Position numbers and translations under genes: made by a program. DNA of 47,586 nt, taken from contig MTMJ01000055.1 of assembly GCA_002010045.1 (NCBI GenBank), positions 1 through 47,586 on the forward strand, read 5' to 3'. The stretch is from Archaeoglobus sp. JdFR-22 (GTDB lineage Archaea > Halobacteriota > Archaeoglobi > Archaeoglobales > Archaeoglobaceae). Under the pieces are notes generated by a model, which was not told where the DNA came from, searched no databases, and saw nothing but the letters and a program-made list of their open reading frames with translations. Positions 8,662 through 16,111 of the stretch are shown here, in pieces (position 1 is the first letter of the stretch; the number at the start of each line of letters is the position of its first letter).

Positions 8662-9081
8662 TTACGTCAACGCCCTCTCTATTATCTCAAAATCTTTTGC
8701 AGGTATCTTTTGCATTACTCGAGTGTAGAGATGATTCTCTTCTCCAAAACTCAATTCTGGAAAAAGATTTTTTACCGGCGTCGCCTCTTCTGGAATTTTA
8801 ATCGGTTTTAATCTAATCCTGTTTGAATGCAATTCACCTTTTACAGAGTTGAAAATTATTTTGCAGTCTTTGCATGTTTCAGATTCGACCTCAAACAAAC
8901 CGCAAATTTTCAGCTCAATAGCTTTTCTTTTTTCATCCCCCTCAACAGCGCAGATTATTATTTTATCCCCTTTTTTAGCCTGTTTTATCAGTTTTTTATA
9001 TACATTACATACTCCCCAGATTTTCTCATTTTTTATTACCGTCCAGTTTTCCGGGCTGGTAATACAAAACCAGTATGTCAT
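8662..9081 (-). CDS. EVE-domain (PUA-like fold) protein
   Basis: 139 residues, almost entirely one EVE domain (formerly UPF0310): MTYWFCITSPENW start, IWGV, KGDKIIICAVEGDEKRKAI and LKPIKIPEEA are typical positions. EVE domains bind modified bases and occur in RNA modification and DNA-defence contexts; the substrate here cannot be read from sequence. It lies leftward and convergent to the ATPase pair. A TATA-like ATTTAAATAG at 9103-9112 sits about 25 bases before the ATG, so the mRNA is probably leaderless. Its place inside the ORP-like cluster may be incidental. Confidence 0.82.
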   Translation of the reverse strand: MTYWFCITSPENWTVIKNEKIWGVCNVYKKLIKQAKKGDKIIICAVEGDEKRKAIELKICGLFEVESETCKDCKIIFNSVKGELHSNRIRLKPIKIPEEATPVKNLFPELSFGEENHLYTRVMQKIPAKDFEIIERALT

Positions 9082-9282
9082 AATTGATTGTCTTCATCAA
9101 TCTATTTAAATTTTTTTATTATTTAAACTATAAGTTAATATATATGAACTAATCAATAAATATTATGAAAGATAGGCAGTCCGATTGCTATAGTTATACA
9201 CAATAGAATCAACAGATTATTTTATTAATTTTTCAATGTTTTATTGATTTTAACATATCTTCGGGATTGGTATTTCTTTGTT

Positions 9283-9306
9283 TAGGCTTCCCGAAAAATT
9301 TAAGTA
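9283..9306 (+). promoter_or_regulatory. Promoter with shared 18-bp motif, DUF5320 pair
   Basis: taggcttcccgaaaaatt at 9283-9300 matches 6008-6025 with a single difference, then runs into tttaag, a plausible TATA element. The predicted transcript start is about 9325, just before the ATG at 9342. The shared sequence suggests that both rightward units of the ORP-like cluster are co-regulated. Confidence 0.55.
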
Positions 9307-9341
9307 GCAGTTATGAATATAAATTCAATTGGTGATTAAAA

Positions 9342-9521
9342 ATGCCATTCGGGGATAGGACAGGCCCAGAAGGGAAAGGTCCCAGGACGGGTAGAAGGGC
9401 AGGATATTGCTCTGGATACAAAATGCCGGGACATCTAAACAGAAATGTACGAGGACTTAGATACTTCTCTGGAAGAATGTCCAGATTCGGAAGATTCAGA
9501 GGTAGAAGATTCAGGAGGTGA
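9342..9521 (+). CDS. Small DUF5320-type Gly/Arg-rich protein
   Basis: 59 residues, ATG at 9342. It begins MPFGDRTGPEGKGPRTGRRAG and contains GYCSGY, the classic start of DUF5320 proteins, then an Arg/Phe-rich tail (RFGRFRGRRFRR). Such small proteins are often found beside NifX/ORP-fold and Mrp-type genes; function unknown. Its stop lies in the ribosome site (AGGAGGTG) of the next small gene, so the two are coupled. Together the pair seems to equal one usual DUF5320 protein: the Gly-rich head here and the coiled-coil tail in the next gene. No membrane segment is evident. Confidence 0.8.
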   Translation: MPFGDRTGPEGKGPRTGRRAGYCSGYKMPGHLNRNVRGLRYFSGRMSRFGRFRGRRFRR

Positions 9522-9525
9522 TTGT

Positions 9526-9759
9526 ATGGGATATCCTGGATTTGGACCATGGAGCTATCTTCCACCGTGGGAAAGACCGGGATGGAGATATGGTTATGGT
9601 AGAGGATGGTGCTGGAGGACATTTCCTCTTGTGAGACCATATGGTGTGCATGAATTAACAGTTGAAGATGAGATTGACATGCTCGAAGAAGAGGCAAAAT
9701 ATCTGGAGGAGACGTTGAGCGAGATAAAGAAAAGGCTTGAAAAACTGAAAAAACCTTAA
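9526..9759 (+). CDS. Small DUF5320-like protein with C-terminal coiled coil
   Basis: 77 residues from ATG 9526, chosen because AGGAGGTG ends five bases before it; the open frame upstream overlaps the previous gene. N-terminal half is Gly/Trp/Tyr-rich (GYPGFGPWSYLPPWERPGWRYGYGRGWCW), and the C-terminal half is a coiled coil (EIDMLEEEAKYLEETLSEIKKRLEKLKK), the usual end of DUF5320 proteins. It lies 4 bp after the other half. It may form a complex with it. Function unknown. Confidence 0.78.
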   Translation: MGYPGFGPWSYLPPWERPGWRYGYGRGWCWRTFPLVRPYGVHELTVEDEIDMLEEEAKYLEETLSEIKKRLEKLKKP

Positions 9760-9827
9760 TTTGTTTAAAATATTTTTTAGTTTTAATAAGTTCAAAGGTG
9801 TAGTAAAAAAAATAAATTAAGAAAGGG

Positions 9828-10187
9828 TTAATGCCGATGTTCTCTGCATGCGCTATCTACATCAGCCTCTGAAAGGTTGTTCTCTTTCCATTTCTCGATT
9901 ATATCTCTTACTTTAATGGTTCCGGGATATCTGTACACCTTAATACCAAATTGTCTGAACATCATAATTGCTTTTGGGCCCAGATTTGTGCATAGAAGTA
10001 CATTTATACCGTTATTTGCAAGAAACTCCGGCGGCTTTCCAGCTCCACCCATGTGTTCACCCCTGTTCATTAATACGTTTACCTCTCCAGTTTCTGTGTC
10101 ATATACTGTGAATGTAGGTGCCCTACCAAAATGTTCGTAAACAAAATCCTCCAAACCTCCGGCATCGGTTGGAATTGCAATCTTCAC
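9828..10187 (-). CDS. Possible separate ORP-domain product by internal GTG start
   Basis: Within the DUF134-ORP gene, AGGAGGTGAT (10200 to 10191) is followed after three bases by GTG (10187) and then codons for KIAIPTDAGG, the exact start of free-standing ORP-fold proteins. It has the same spacing as strong starts elsewhere in the window. A 119-residue ORP protein could therefore be made beside the 274-residue fusion. Not proven; the reading frame is continuous. Confidence 0.45.
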   Translation of the reverse strand: MKIAIPTDAGGLEDFVYEHFGRAPTFTVYDTETGEVNVLMNRGEHMGGAGKPPEFLANNGINVLLCTNLGPKAIMMFRQFGIKVYRYPGTIKVRDIIEKWKENNLSEADVDSACREHRH

Positions 10188-10652
10188 AATATCACCTCCT
10201 GTTAAAGTCTCTTTTTTGTTTGTTTCCGTATTTCTCTTATTCTGCTGCCCGAATACGTTTAAGCTCTTACAATTCGGGCATTGTACATGTCTACCTGCTT
10301 TATGCAACTCTTCCCATTCATTGCGGCAATTACAACATCTAAACCTTCTTTTAATGACTGCATACTTGCCTTTTTTAATTTTTATTGCTCTACCTTCAAC
10401 TAACGACTTAATGACTTTTCTTCGTCCACTTTTTAGCTCATTCCAGAATGCTCTGCGGGAGATACCCATTCTCTGTGCTGCTTCCTCCTGATGTAGTCCA
10501 ATCAGGTCAATCAACCTCATTGCTTCGAGTTCTACACTTGTTATGATGGTTATTTCAGGATTTGATCCCATTGCATCCCTTGGTTTGAAATAAGTGACCT
10601 CTGGTTCAAGTTCAACTCTTCTAAGGCATTTGGGTCTTCCTTTTTTTGTCAC
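9828..10652 (-). CDS. DUF134 helix-turn-helix protein fused to ORP/NifX domain
   Basis: 274 residues starting at GTG 10652. Domains in order: DUF134 DNA-binding domain (about 1-95: GRPKCLRRVELEP, VELEAMRLIDLIGLHQEEAAQRMGISRRAFWNELKSGRRKV), a zinc ribbon CCNC...CPNC (about 107-128), a polar linker, and an ORP/NifX fold (about 156-265: KIAIPTDAGGLEDFVYEHFGRAPTFTVYD). DUF134 and ORP genes are often neighbours; here they are in one frame. A full ribosome site and GTG inside the linker may also start the second domain alone (see 9828-10187). A TATA-like TTTATATTTA at 10672-10683 is close enough to give a leaderless mRNA. Likely the transcription regulator of the cluster, with the ORP domain as sensor (inference). 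Confidence 0.85.
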   Translation of the reverse strand: MTKKGRPKCLRRVELEPEVTYFKPRDAMGSNPEITIITSVELEAMRLIDLIGLHQEEAAQRMGISRRAFWNELKSGRRKVIKSLVEGRAIKIKKGKYAVIKRRFRCCNCRNEWEELHKAGRHVQCPNCKSLNVFGQQNKRNTETNKKETLTGGDIVKIAIPTDAGGLEDFVYEHFGRAPTFTVYDTETGEVNVLMNRGEHMGGAGKPPEFLANNGINVLLCTNLGPKAIMMFRQFGIKVYRYPGTIKVRDIIEKWKENNLSEADVDSACREHRH

Positions 10653-11001
10653 TATTCTCTCATATGGGATTAAATATAAATAGTTTTTGCCTGATCATTT
10701 AAAATTAAAAAGTTTAATAATAAATTGCTATTAAATAATTTCACCTATTGTCTATAATCTAAAACTATTCGATATCATTAAACTAAAAAAAAATGATTAC
10801 AAAAACTTAATCAAATAGAGACAAAACCATAATAAACAAAAAGTTTTAATAGTAGTATCACCAATACCCATTGCAGCTGGTATTAGTTAAAAGGCGTTTC
10901 GACGTCCACCTCCATAAACTAATACTGGCTGCATTGAAAAAACATATTTTTTATTTTATTTCGGTATAATTGAATAAAAGAATACTACAAAAAATGAGGA
11001 A
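10653..11001. other. Intergenic region with candidate small RNA
   Basis: 349 bp between dsrK copy 2 and the DUF134-ORP gene, both leftward. It contains the promoter of the DUF134 gene (10672-10683), plain AT-rich DNA (10690-10840), and a GC-richer structured block at 10873-10932 described separately. No protein gene is visible. Confidence 0.6.
10872..10955 (+). ncRNA. Candidate small structured RNA
   Basis: Two 16-base arms, gcagctggtattagtt (10873-10888) and aactaatactggctgc (10917-10932), pair over all 16 positions if two G-U pairs are allowed. The G-U pairs only work in a plus-strand RNA; on the minus strand they would be A-C mismatches. The loop of about 28 bases contains gacgtccacctcc. 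A TATA-like ttttaata at 10844-10851 predicts a start at about 10872, the exact foot of the hairpin, and a T run at about 10944-10955 would end it. No known family recognised. Confidence 0.5.
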
Positions 11002-12609
11002 TTAATGGAATTCCCACTCAATATATGGCTCTTCGAGGTCAACCATTGCATTGACCATGAACTCAACAAGTCCAGTGTAGTAAGTACTGGTTTTCTGTGG
11101 CACCTGATAATATGAAAACATGTCTCTGATTGCTCCTTTGCAATTTGAGCATGGTGCACAAAGCATCTTGTTTATACTTGGATCTATGCAGTCTTTAAAT
11201 GCATCCATTGTCTGCTTCAGTTTCATTCTGGTAGAGACTTTATTTCTCCACTCCGGGAAGTTCATCGACTGCATTATAGCGAATCCGCTACCTCCACCAC
11301 AGCAGTAATTGTAAACACCATTTGGACTCATTTCTCTGAACTGCGGGCAGAGTGCTCTCAAAACTTTCCTCTGTGGCTCTACAACACCCATCAGTCTCAC
11401 CATGTTGCATGGATCATGCAATGTAACTGGAAAGTCGTTCTTCTCTGGATCAAAGTTGATTTTCTTCTTTTTGACAATATCCCACAGTATGGGCATACAG
11501 CTCTGTCTGTAGACGTTGGTTTCGTCAGCCACAACCCTGTCTGCGATTACGGCAATTGCTTTGTGTGCATGCCCGCACTCTCCAACAACAATGCTGTTAC
11601 AATCAAGCTTTCTTGCAGCTTCAGTATGCTTCAGAGCGATTCTTGCAAGCTGCATATCATCGTACCATACACCGTAATTGACACCATCGTAACCAACAAG
11701 TTCACTGCTCAAGGTGTAACTTATACCTGCTTCTTCGAAAAGAATCGCGAATGCTGCAGGGTTTTCGGGCCATGATAAATACTCTCCAGCGTTGTGAATT
11801 AACAGGAAGTCTGCTCCTTTCTCATCCACCGGAATCTTAATCTTTTTACCCGTCTTTTCTTCAATTTCTTCTTCCATGAACTCTACAATGTCTTTAAAGC
11901 CATCAGGTGTGAGGGCAGTTGATGAACCAACTTTTAGATGCTGGACTGTCCCGAGCTCATGCACTTCCTTATTTGCGAATCCCATTTCCTGAGCAAACAG
12001 CAATCTTATCTCTCTGGTTATCAACCCGTTGTTTATTCCAATGGGGCATCTTTGCTCACATCTCCTGCAGAGGGTACATCTCCATGAGACCTCTGCAAGC
12101 TTGGCAAGAGTATCCCAGTTAAGATCAATTTTGCCGGAAACAAAATCACTTTTTCCTTTTATGTATTTTTTGTAGATTCTTCTCAGAACCTCAACCCTGT
12201 ATGTTGGTCTGTAGATTTCCTTCTTTCCACTTGCAAGATAAATAGGGCATGCATCAGCGCAGGCCTGACATTTTGCACAGTATTCAAGAGTTAGAAGTAA
12301 GGGTTGCAGAAAAGTCCAGTGGTCATTTTTTGTTAGCAATCTTTTGAAACCTTCAAGGAACCTTCTGACCATTCTTTCCTCTTCTTCCTTTGTTTCAGGC
12401 CTCTTAACCGGTATATTGATGGCAATGTATCCATCAAGGTCAGTGACATACCTCTCTCTCCATTCATCTTTTGGTTCGGTGAATTTGGGCTCCATATCCG
12501 GTTGATTATATGGATACGGGAGCTCCATTAAGTCTTCTTCTCTCAATTTTACCATCTGTCCTTTTTTGCCAATATCTTCAATCCTTGTTTTATCTTTCAT
12601 GGTTCCCAC
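11002..12609 (-). CDS. dsrK: DsrK-like/HdrD-like iron-sulfur protein, copy 2
   Basis: 535 residues, same architecture as copy 1: ferredoxin motifs CAKCQACADACP (near 110) and CTLCRRCEQRCP (near 178), HDPCN, and CCG in YNYCCGGGSG (near 435), APCSNCKG near the C terminus. The start overlaps dsrM copy 2 by 13 bp. Predicted role: cytoplasmic HdrD-type subunit of a second DsrMK module. Protein similarity to copy 1 is high along the whole length but DNA identity is patchy, with perfect tracts of 71 bp (11261-11331 against 420-490) and 41 bp (11750-11790 against 909-949) amid diverged stretches. Confidence 0.88.
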   Translation of the reverse strand: MGTMKDKTRIEDIGKKGQMVKLREEDLMELPYPYNQPDMEPKFTEPKDEWRERYVTDLDGYIAINIPVKRPETKEEEERMVRRFLEGFKRLLTKNDHWTFLQPLLLTLEYCAKCQACADACPIYLASGKKEIYRPTYRVEVLRRIYKKYIKGKSDFVSGKIDLNWDTLAKLAEVSWRCTLCRRCEQRCPIGINNGLITREIRLLFAQEMGFANKEVHELGTVQHLKVGSSTALTPDGFKDIVEFMEEEIEEKTGKKIKIPVDEKGADFLLIHNAGEYLSWPENPAAFAILFEEAGISYTLSSELVGYDGVNYGVWYDDMQLARIALKHTEAARKLDCNSIVVGECGHAHKAIAVIADRVVADETNVYRQSCMPILWDIVKKKKINFDPEKNDFPVTLHDPCNMVRLMGVVEPQRKVLRALCPQFREMSPNGVYNYCCGGGSGFAIMQSMNFPEWRNKVSTRMKLKQTMDAFKDCIDPSINKMLCAPCSNCKGAIRDMFSYYQVPQKTSTYYTGLVEFMVNAMVDLEEPYIEWEFH

Positions 12610-13544
12610 CTCTCAATAACATCAACTTTGCTGGGTTTTGTAGCCTCTTCAGCCCAAGTTCTTCCCGCTGTGAAATGTGGAGCTTGCCAGGTCACTTTAT
12701 AACCGAGAACTTCTCTAACTTTCTTCTCAACCTCACTTCCCCTCAGGTTGGGTTCGTCCTCCCACAGAACCTTGTGGTACGTGAAATATTTGCCAACGAA
12801 ATGCGACATTTTGGTAAAGGGTATGTAAATCCACAGAAGTTCCAGCAGTATAACGTGTGCAAGTATTATATTGTTCAATTGAGGGATTGCAGAACTGAAT
12901 GATACCATTGCGGTCATATACGCCTGGGCAGTAGTGAATGTTCTGTCAAAACTGAGCCATGAAATTGCGCCCAGAACATAGACAACAAGAATGAAAATCA
13001 GATTAAAGTAGTCAAGTCCTGCTGAATATTTTCGCATGTCTTCTTCACTCAATCGGTAGAGTAAAACACCAATGCACCCCAGTGTCCCTAAAATAATTCC
13101 CAGACTTCCAGTTAGAAGTGTAAGATAATATATTAGCTGTGCCCATGGATGTGCTGAAGGAATGGCAATTCCAGTATATGCCTGCGTTAACCCTCCAACG
13201 AAGAGCAACGCAAACCATGCCAGTATCAGGTAAATCCCGAGGTGGAAAGGATACGTCGTAAACCAGAACTGTCTCTTGAAATCAAAGACTCTTTTGATAA
13301 AAAGCAATTCTGTGAACAGCTCCTTCATTTCATTCAGATGATTTTTTTCTCGATGTTTCTCCCAGAAGTTAAATTCCTCAAAATATGAGCCACCATGCTC
13401 ATGTTCAGGCTCATGAGGGACGGGATATAACTCCCACCTTAGATGTATGGGCATACTCGACCATTGTCTCCACTTTGCCAAAACTGCAACTATAAAAATT
13501 GCAAATGCAACATACGAAGAAAGTTGCAACAGCGAAACTACCAT
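12597..13544 (-). CDS. dsrM: DsrM-like membrane cytochrome b subunit, copy 2
   Basis: 315 residues, ATG at 13544 preceded by AGGAGGTG. N-terminal anchor LLQLSSYVAFAIFIVAVLA, then several membrane spans, as in copy 1. Histidines within or next to the spans (PFHLGIYL, TAHVILL-type positions) are the likely heme b ligands. Operon with dsrK copy 2 (13 bp overlap), divergent from dsrN. Bases 13414-13537 match copy 1 (2616-2739) with one mismatch in 124, and 13092-13141 match 2291-2340 exactly, far above the level of the flanking sequence. Confidence 0.86.
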   Translation of the reverse strand: MVVSLLQLSSYVAFAIFIVAVLAKWRQWSSMPIHLRWELYPVPHEPEHEHGGSYFEEFNFWEKHREKNHLNEMKELFTELLFIKRVFDFKRQFWFTTYPFHLGIYLILAWFALLFVGGLTQAYTGIAIPSAHPWAQLIYYLTLLTGSLGIILGTLGCIGVLLYRLSEEDMRKYSAGLDYFNLIFILVVYVLGAISWLSFDRTFTTAQAYMTAMVSFSSAIPQLNNIILAHVILLELLWIYIPFTKMSHFVGKYFTYHKVLWEDEPNLRGSEVEKKVREVLGYKVTWQAPHFTAGRTWAEEATKPSKVDVIERWEP

Positions 13545-13920
13545 TTATGTTACACCTCCTTTTTTCTCGAGATGCATTACTATTCTATTTAAGATTTTTG
13601 ATTATATAATAATTTAGAATTTTAAGGCTGTAACCTATATTATATAGCATAATCATCGTAATTTTACTGAGATTAAAAGAATGTAATTTTTGGTTTATTA
13701 GAGTATTAGTTTATTACCTTATAATAGATAATCCGAAAAATTCTCAATTTGGATTTTCATTTTAATTAATTAAAATAGAAGTGCTTATAATTGAAAAGAA
13801 GAGACAATGAAATTAATTTAATAGTTCACCTCTGAAGATTATATCATAAGCCAAAAAGAATAAAGGAAAAACCCCCGATTTTGTAGAAAATTATTTCAAT
13901 TTTACATTAGTTCGAATCAT
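13545..13920. promoter_or_regulatory. Divergent dsrM2/dsrN intergenic region
   Basis: 376 bp, AT-rich, no gene seen. Holds taataatttagaa (about 13608), also found upstream of dsrM copy 1; ccgaaaaatt (13733-13742), also the core of the ORP-cluster promoter motif; aatttggattttc (13746) resembling a string upstream of dsrA; and an 18-bp perfect palindrome attttaattaattaaaat (13759-13776). dsrN has no ribosome site, so its mRNA may be leaderless; no clear TATA box was found. Confidence 0.45.
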
Positions 13921-15291
13921 ATGGACATTCCAAGGATTTTAATCAGTGGTACAAGCAGCAGAGTTGGGAAAACGATGATATCAATAGGTTTAATGAGGGC
14001 GCTGGTTAACAGAGGATATACAGTGCAGCCATATAAAGTGGGTCCTGATTTCATTGACCCGAGCTTCCACTACTTTGCTACCGGCAGACACTCCAGAAAT
14101 CTTGATGGTTTCATGATGAAAAAAATGGCAAACTTAGAGATTTTTGAGAGAAATTTCAGGAATGCGGACATTGCTGTTATCGAGGGGAAAACGGGACTGT
14201 ATGATTCTCACGATGCCGTAAATGAGAAAGGCAGTACTGCTGAAATGAGTAAAATCCTGAGATGTCCTGTGATTTTAATTGTAAATGCTGAAAGGCTTTC
14301 AAGGACTGCTGCAGCCCTTGTTACGGGTTACAGAGTCTTCGATACCGAAGTTGACATCAGAGGAGTAATCCTGAATAGAGTTGGGGCAGAGAGGCACGCA
14401 CTCAAAGCAAAAACCGCTGTTGAAAGACTCGCTAAAATAAAAGTTCTCGGAACGATACCAAGAAAAAAAGATGTTGTAATCCCTGACAGACATCTCGGAT
14501 TGATTCCGGCATTTGAAAGGAAAGAGGAATTCGGAGAGCTGTTTGACAGACTTGCAGAGCTGGTTGAGGAACACGTGGATGTAGAGAAAATTATTGAAAT
14601 TGCAAGAAAAGCCCCCTCTCTGAACGAAATCAGCATGCATCCAATTTTTGATTCTAAAGAACCTGTAATCAATCTCGGAGTTTTCAGGGACAGAACATTC
14701 AATTTCTACTATCAGGACAACATCGATGCATTTCACGCAAATGGTGCTAAAATTCATGTTATTGACTCAATATCTGACAGAAAAGTACCTGACGTTGATG
14801 CTCTCTATATCGGAGGTGGATTTCCAGAGATTTTCGCAGATGGGCTTGAAAAAAATTCTTCCCTCAGGGAAAGCGTCTGGAATTTCTGCAATTCAGGAAA
14901 ACCGGTCTATGCTGAATGCGGTGGTCTCATGTATCTCGGAGAGGAACTGGAAGATATTAAAGGTAACGAATACGAAATGGCTGGCTTTTTTCCTGTGAAG
15001 ACTGAGATGAACAGAAAGTTTCAGGCACTCGGTTATTCAATTTATGTTACTGCTGTGAGCAACATCATCAGCAGGAAGAACGACACAATCACCGGGCACG
15101 AATTCCATTACTCAAGATTGATTGCCAAAAGAGAGCTCAATTTTGCTTTCAGGGTGAAAAGGGGTAGAGGAATTGAAGGAAGGGATGGAATGATGGATAA
15201 AAATACTCTTGCAAATTATCTCCACATTCATGTCATATCCTACCCACTGATGATCAAGCGACTTATTAAAGTTGCTCTGGAGAAAAAATAA
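13921..15291 (+). CDS. dsrN: DsrN/CbiA-family cofactor amidase
   Basis: 456 residues, cobyrinate a,c-diamide synthase family. In sulfur metabolism the DsrN branch is thought to amidate siroheme for DsrAB by ATP-dependent transfer from glutamine. Walker A GTSSRVGKT at about 10-18; GPDFIDPSFH near 42; class-I-like glutamine amidotransferase domain in the C-terminal half with the nucleophile in YAECGGLMYLGE (Cys333) and the GHEFHYS motif near 395. Full length for the family. No other cobalamin genes lie nearby, while dsr genes flank both sides, so dsrN is preferred over cbiA. No ribosome site at the ATG. Confidence 0.85.
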   Translation: MDIPRILISGTSSRVGKTMISIGLMRALVNRGYTVQPYKVGPDFIDPSFHYFATGRHSRNLDGFMMKKMANLEIFERNFRNADIAVIEGKTGLYDSHDAVNEKGSTAEMSKILRCPVILIVNAERLSRTAAALVTGYRVFDTEVDIRGVILNRVGAERHALKAKTAVERLAKIKVLGTIPRKKDVVIPDRHLGLIPAFERKEEFGELFDRLAELVEEHVDVEKIIEIARKAPSLNEISMHPIFDSKEPVINLGVFRDRTFNFYYQDNIDAFHANGAKIHVIDSISDRKVPDVDALYIGGGFPEIFADGLEKNSSLRESVWNFCNSGKPVYAECGGLMYLGEELEDIKGNEYEMAGFFPVKTEMNRKFQALGYSIYVTAVSNIISRKNDTITGHEFHYSRLIAKRELNFAFRVKRGRGIEGRDGMMDKNTLANYLHIHVISYPLMIKRLIKVALEKK

Positions 15292-15353
15292 AAATAAAAA
15301 CTAAAACAAATATATATCAAATAAAAATTAACAGATTATGGAAATCTGTTTGA

Positions 15354-15713
15354 TCAGACGCAGCCCGTTGGCTTTGGAAGTCCCGCAATCCTGCACGCAT
15401 CCTTCGCAGGTCCCTGTGGGAACAGTTCGTATATGTATTCTAAACTTCCCTTTTCTTTGCCGAGTCTCTTTTTCGCTTCTTTAACCAGCATTCTGATTGG
15501 AGCGGCAACACCAAACTTGAGGAAGTAGTCTCTGAGATAATTCACGATCTCCCATGCATCCTCATTCATCTCGACGCCATCACCGCCAAATCTTGTATCG
15601 GCAGCTAATGCCAATGCTACTTCTTCATCCCACTCTTCCCAATCCTGAAGGAATCCATCCTCATCAAGCGTTAATTTCTTGCCTTTTACCTCTAATTCTG
15701 GCATTTTCTTCAC
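15354..15713 (-). CDS. dsrC: DsrC sulfur-carrier protein
   Basis: 119 residues, TusE/DsrC family. The conserved C-terminal arm ends CRIAGLPKPTGCV, with the two redox cysteines Cys107 and Cys118 separated by ten residues, so this is a true DsrC able to form the trisulfide product of DsrAB, not a TusE-like single-cysteine form. Start ATG 15713 has AGAGGTGAAG before it. TATA-like TTTTATATGC at 15743-15752 lies about 33 bases upstream. Monocistronic, between dsrN (convergent) and dsrO (divergent). It is the expected soluble substrate of all three DsrK proteins in the window. Confidence 0.96.
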   Translation of the reverse strand: MKKMPELEVKGKKLTLDEDGFLQDWEEWDEEVALALAADTRFGGDGVEMNEDAWEIVNYLRDYFLKFGVAAPIRMLVKEAKKRLGKEKGSLEYIYELFPQGPAKDACRIAGLPKPTGCV

Positions 15714-16111
15714 CTCTGTTTAACATAGCTTGTAAACTTCCCGCATATAAAATTTACGATATTTGTTTGCAATAAAAGAATATTTTTGAAAGGGGAGCTT
15801 CAGTTATATCCAACCCTCTGAAAGTTCTATAATTTTTTTGCTGGTATTCTTATCACATTTAGATTTCCAGTTTTTGTGTAATCATAAATATTCCACAGAT
15901 TTACTATAAAAGAGAAAATAAGGAACTTTTCTCAATAAAATCTGTGTTTAAAATCTGTCTATTTTGGAAAAAAGAGAGACAATCGAATAAAAACCAAAAA
16001 ATTAATATATTTCATACCAAGAGGCAATCTGGAACAGATTGGAAAAGATAAGTATTAACTAATAAACCAAAGGCAATTCAGGGAATCGGAAAGTTTAGGA
16101 GGTAAGAAGAA
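15714..16111. promoter_or_regulatory. Divergent dsrC/dsrO intergenic region
   Basis: About 400 bp. Leftward: dsrC TATA at 15743-15752. Rightward: ttaatatatt at about 16001-16010 is a good TATA candidate for dsrOPMKJ, predicting a start near 16030. The leader then contains a short hairpin, caatct-ggaac-agattg (16025-16041), and the mini-ORF at 16112. Otherwise plain AT-rich DNA. Confidence 0.45.

Noticed and set aside
13921-15291. Cobalamin biosynthesis gene cbiA
   Set aside because: Family membership allows it, but no other cobalamin genes are nearby and dsr genes flank it on both sides, so dsrN is more likely.
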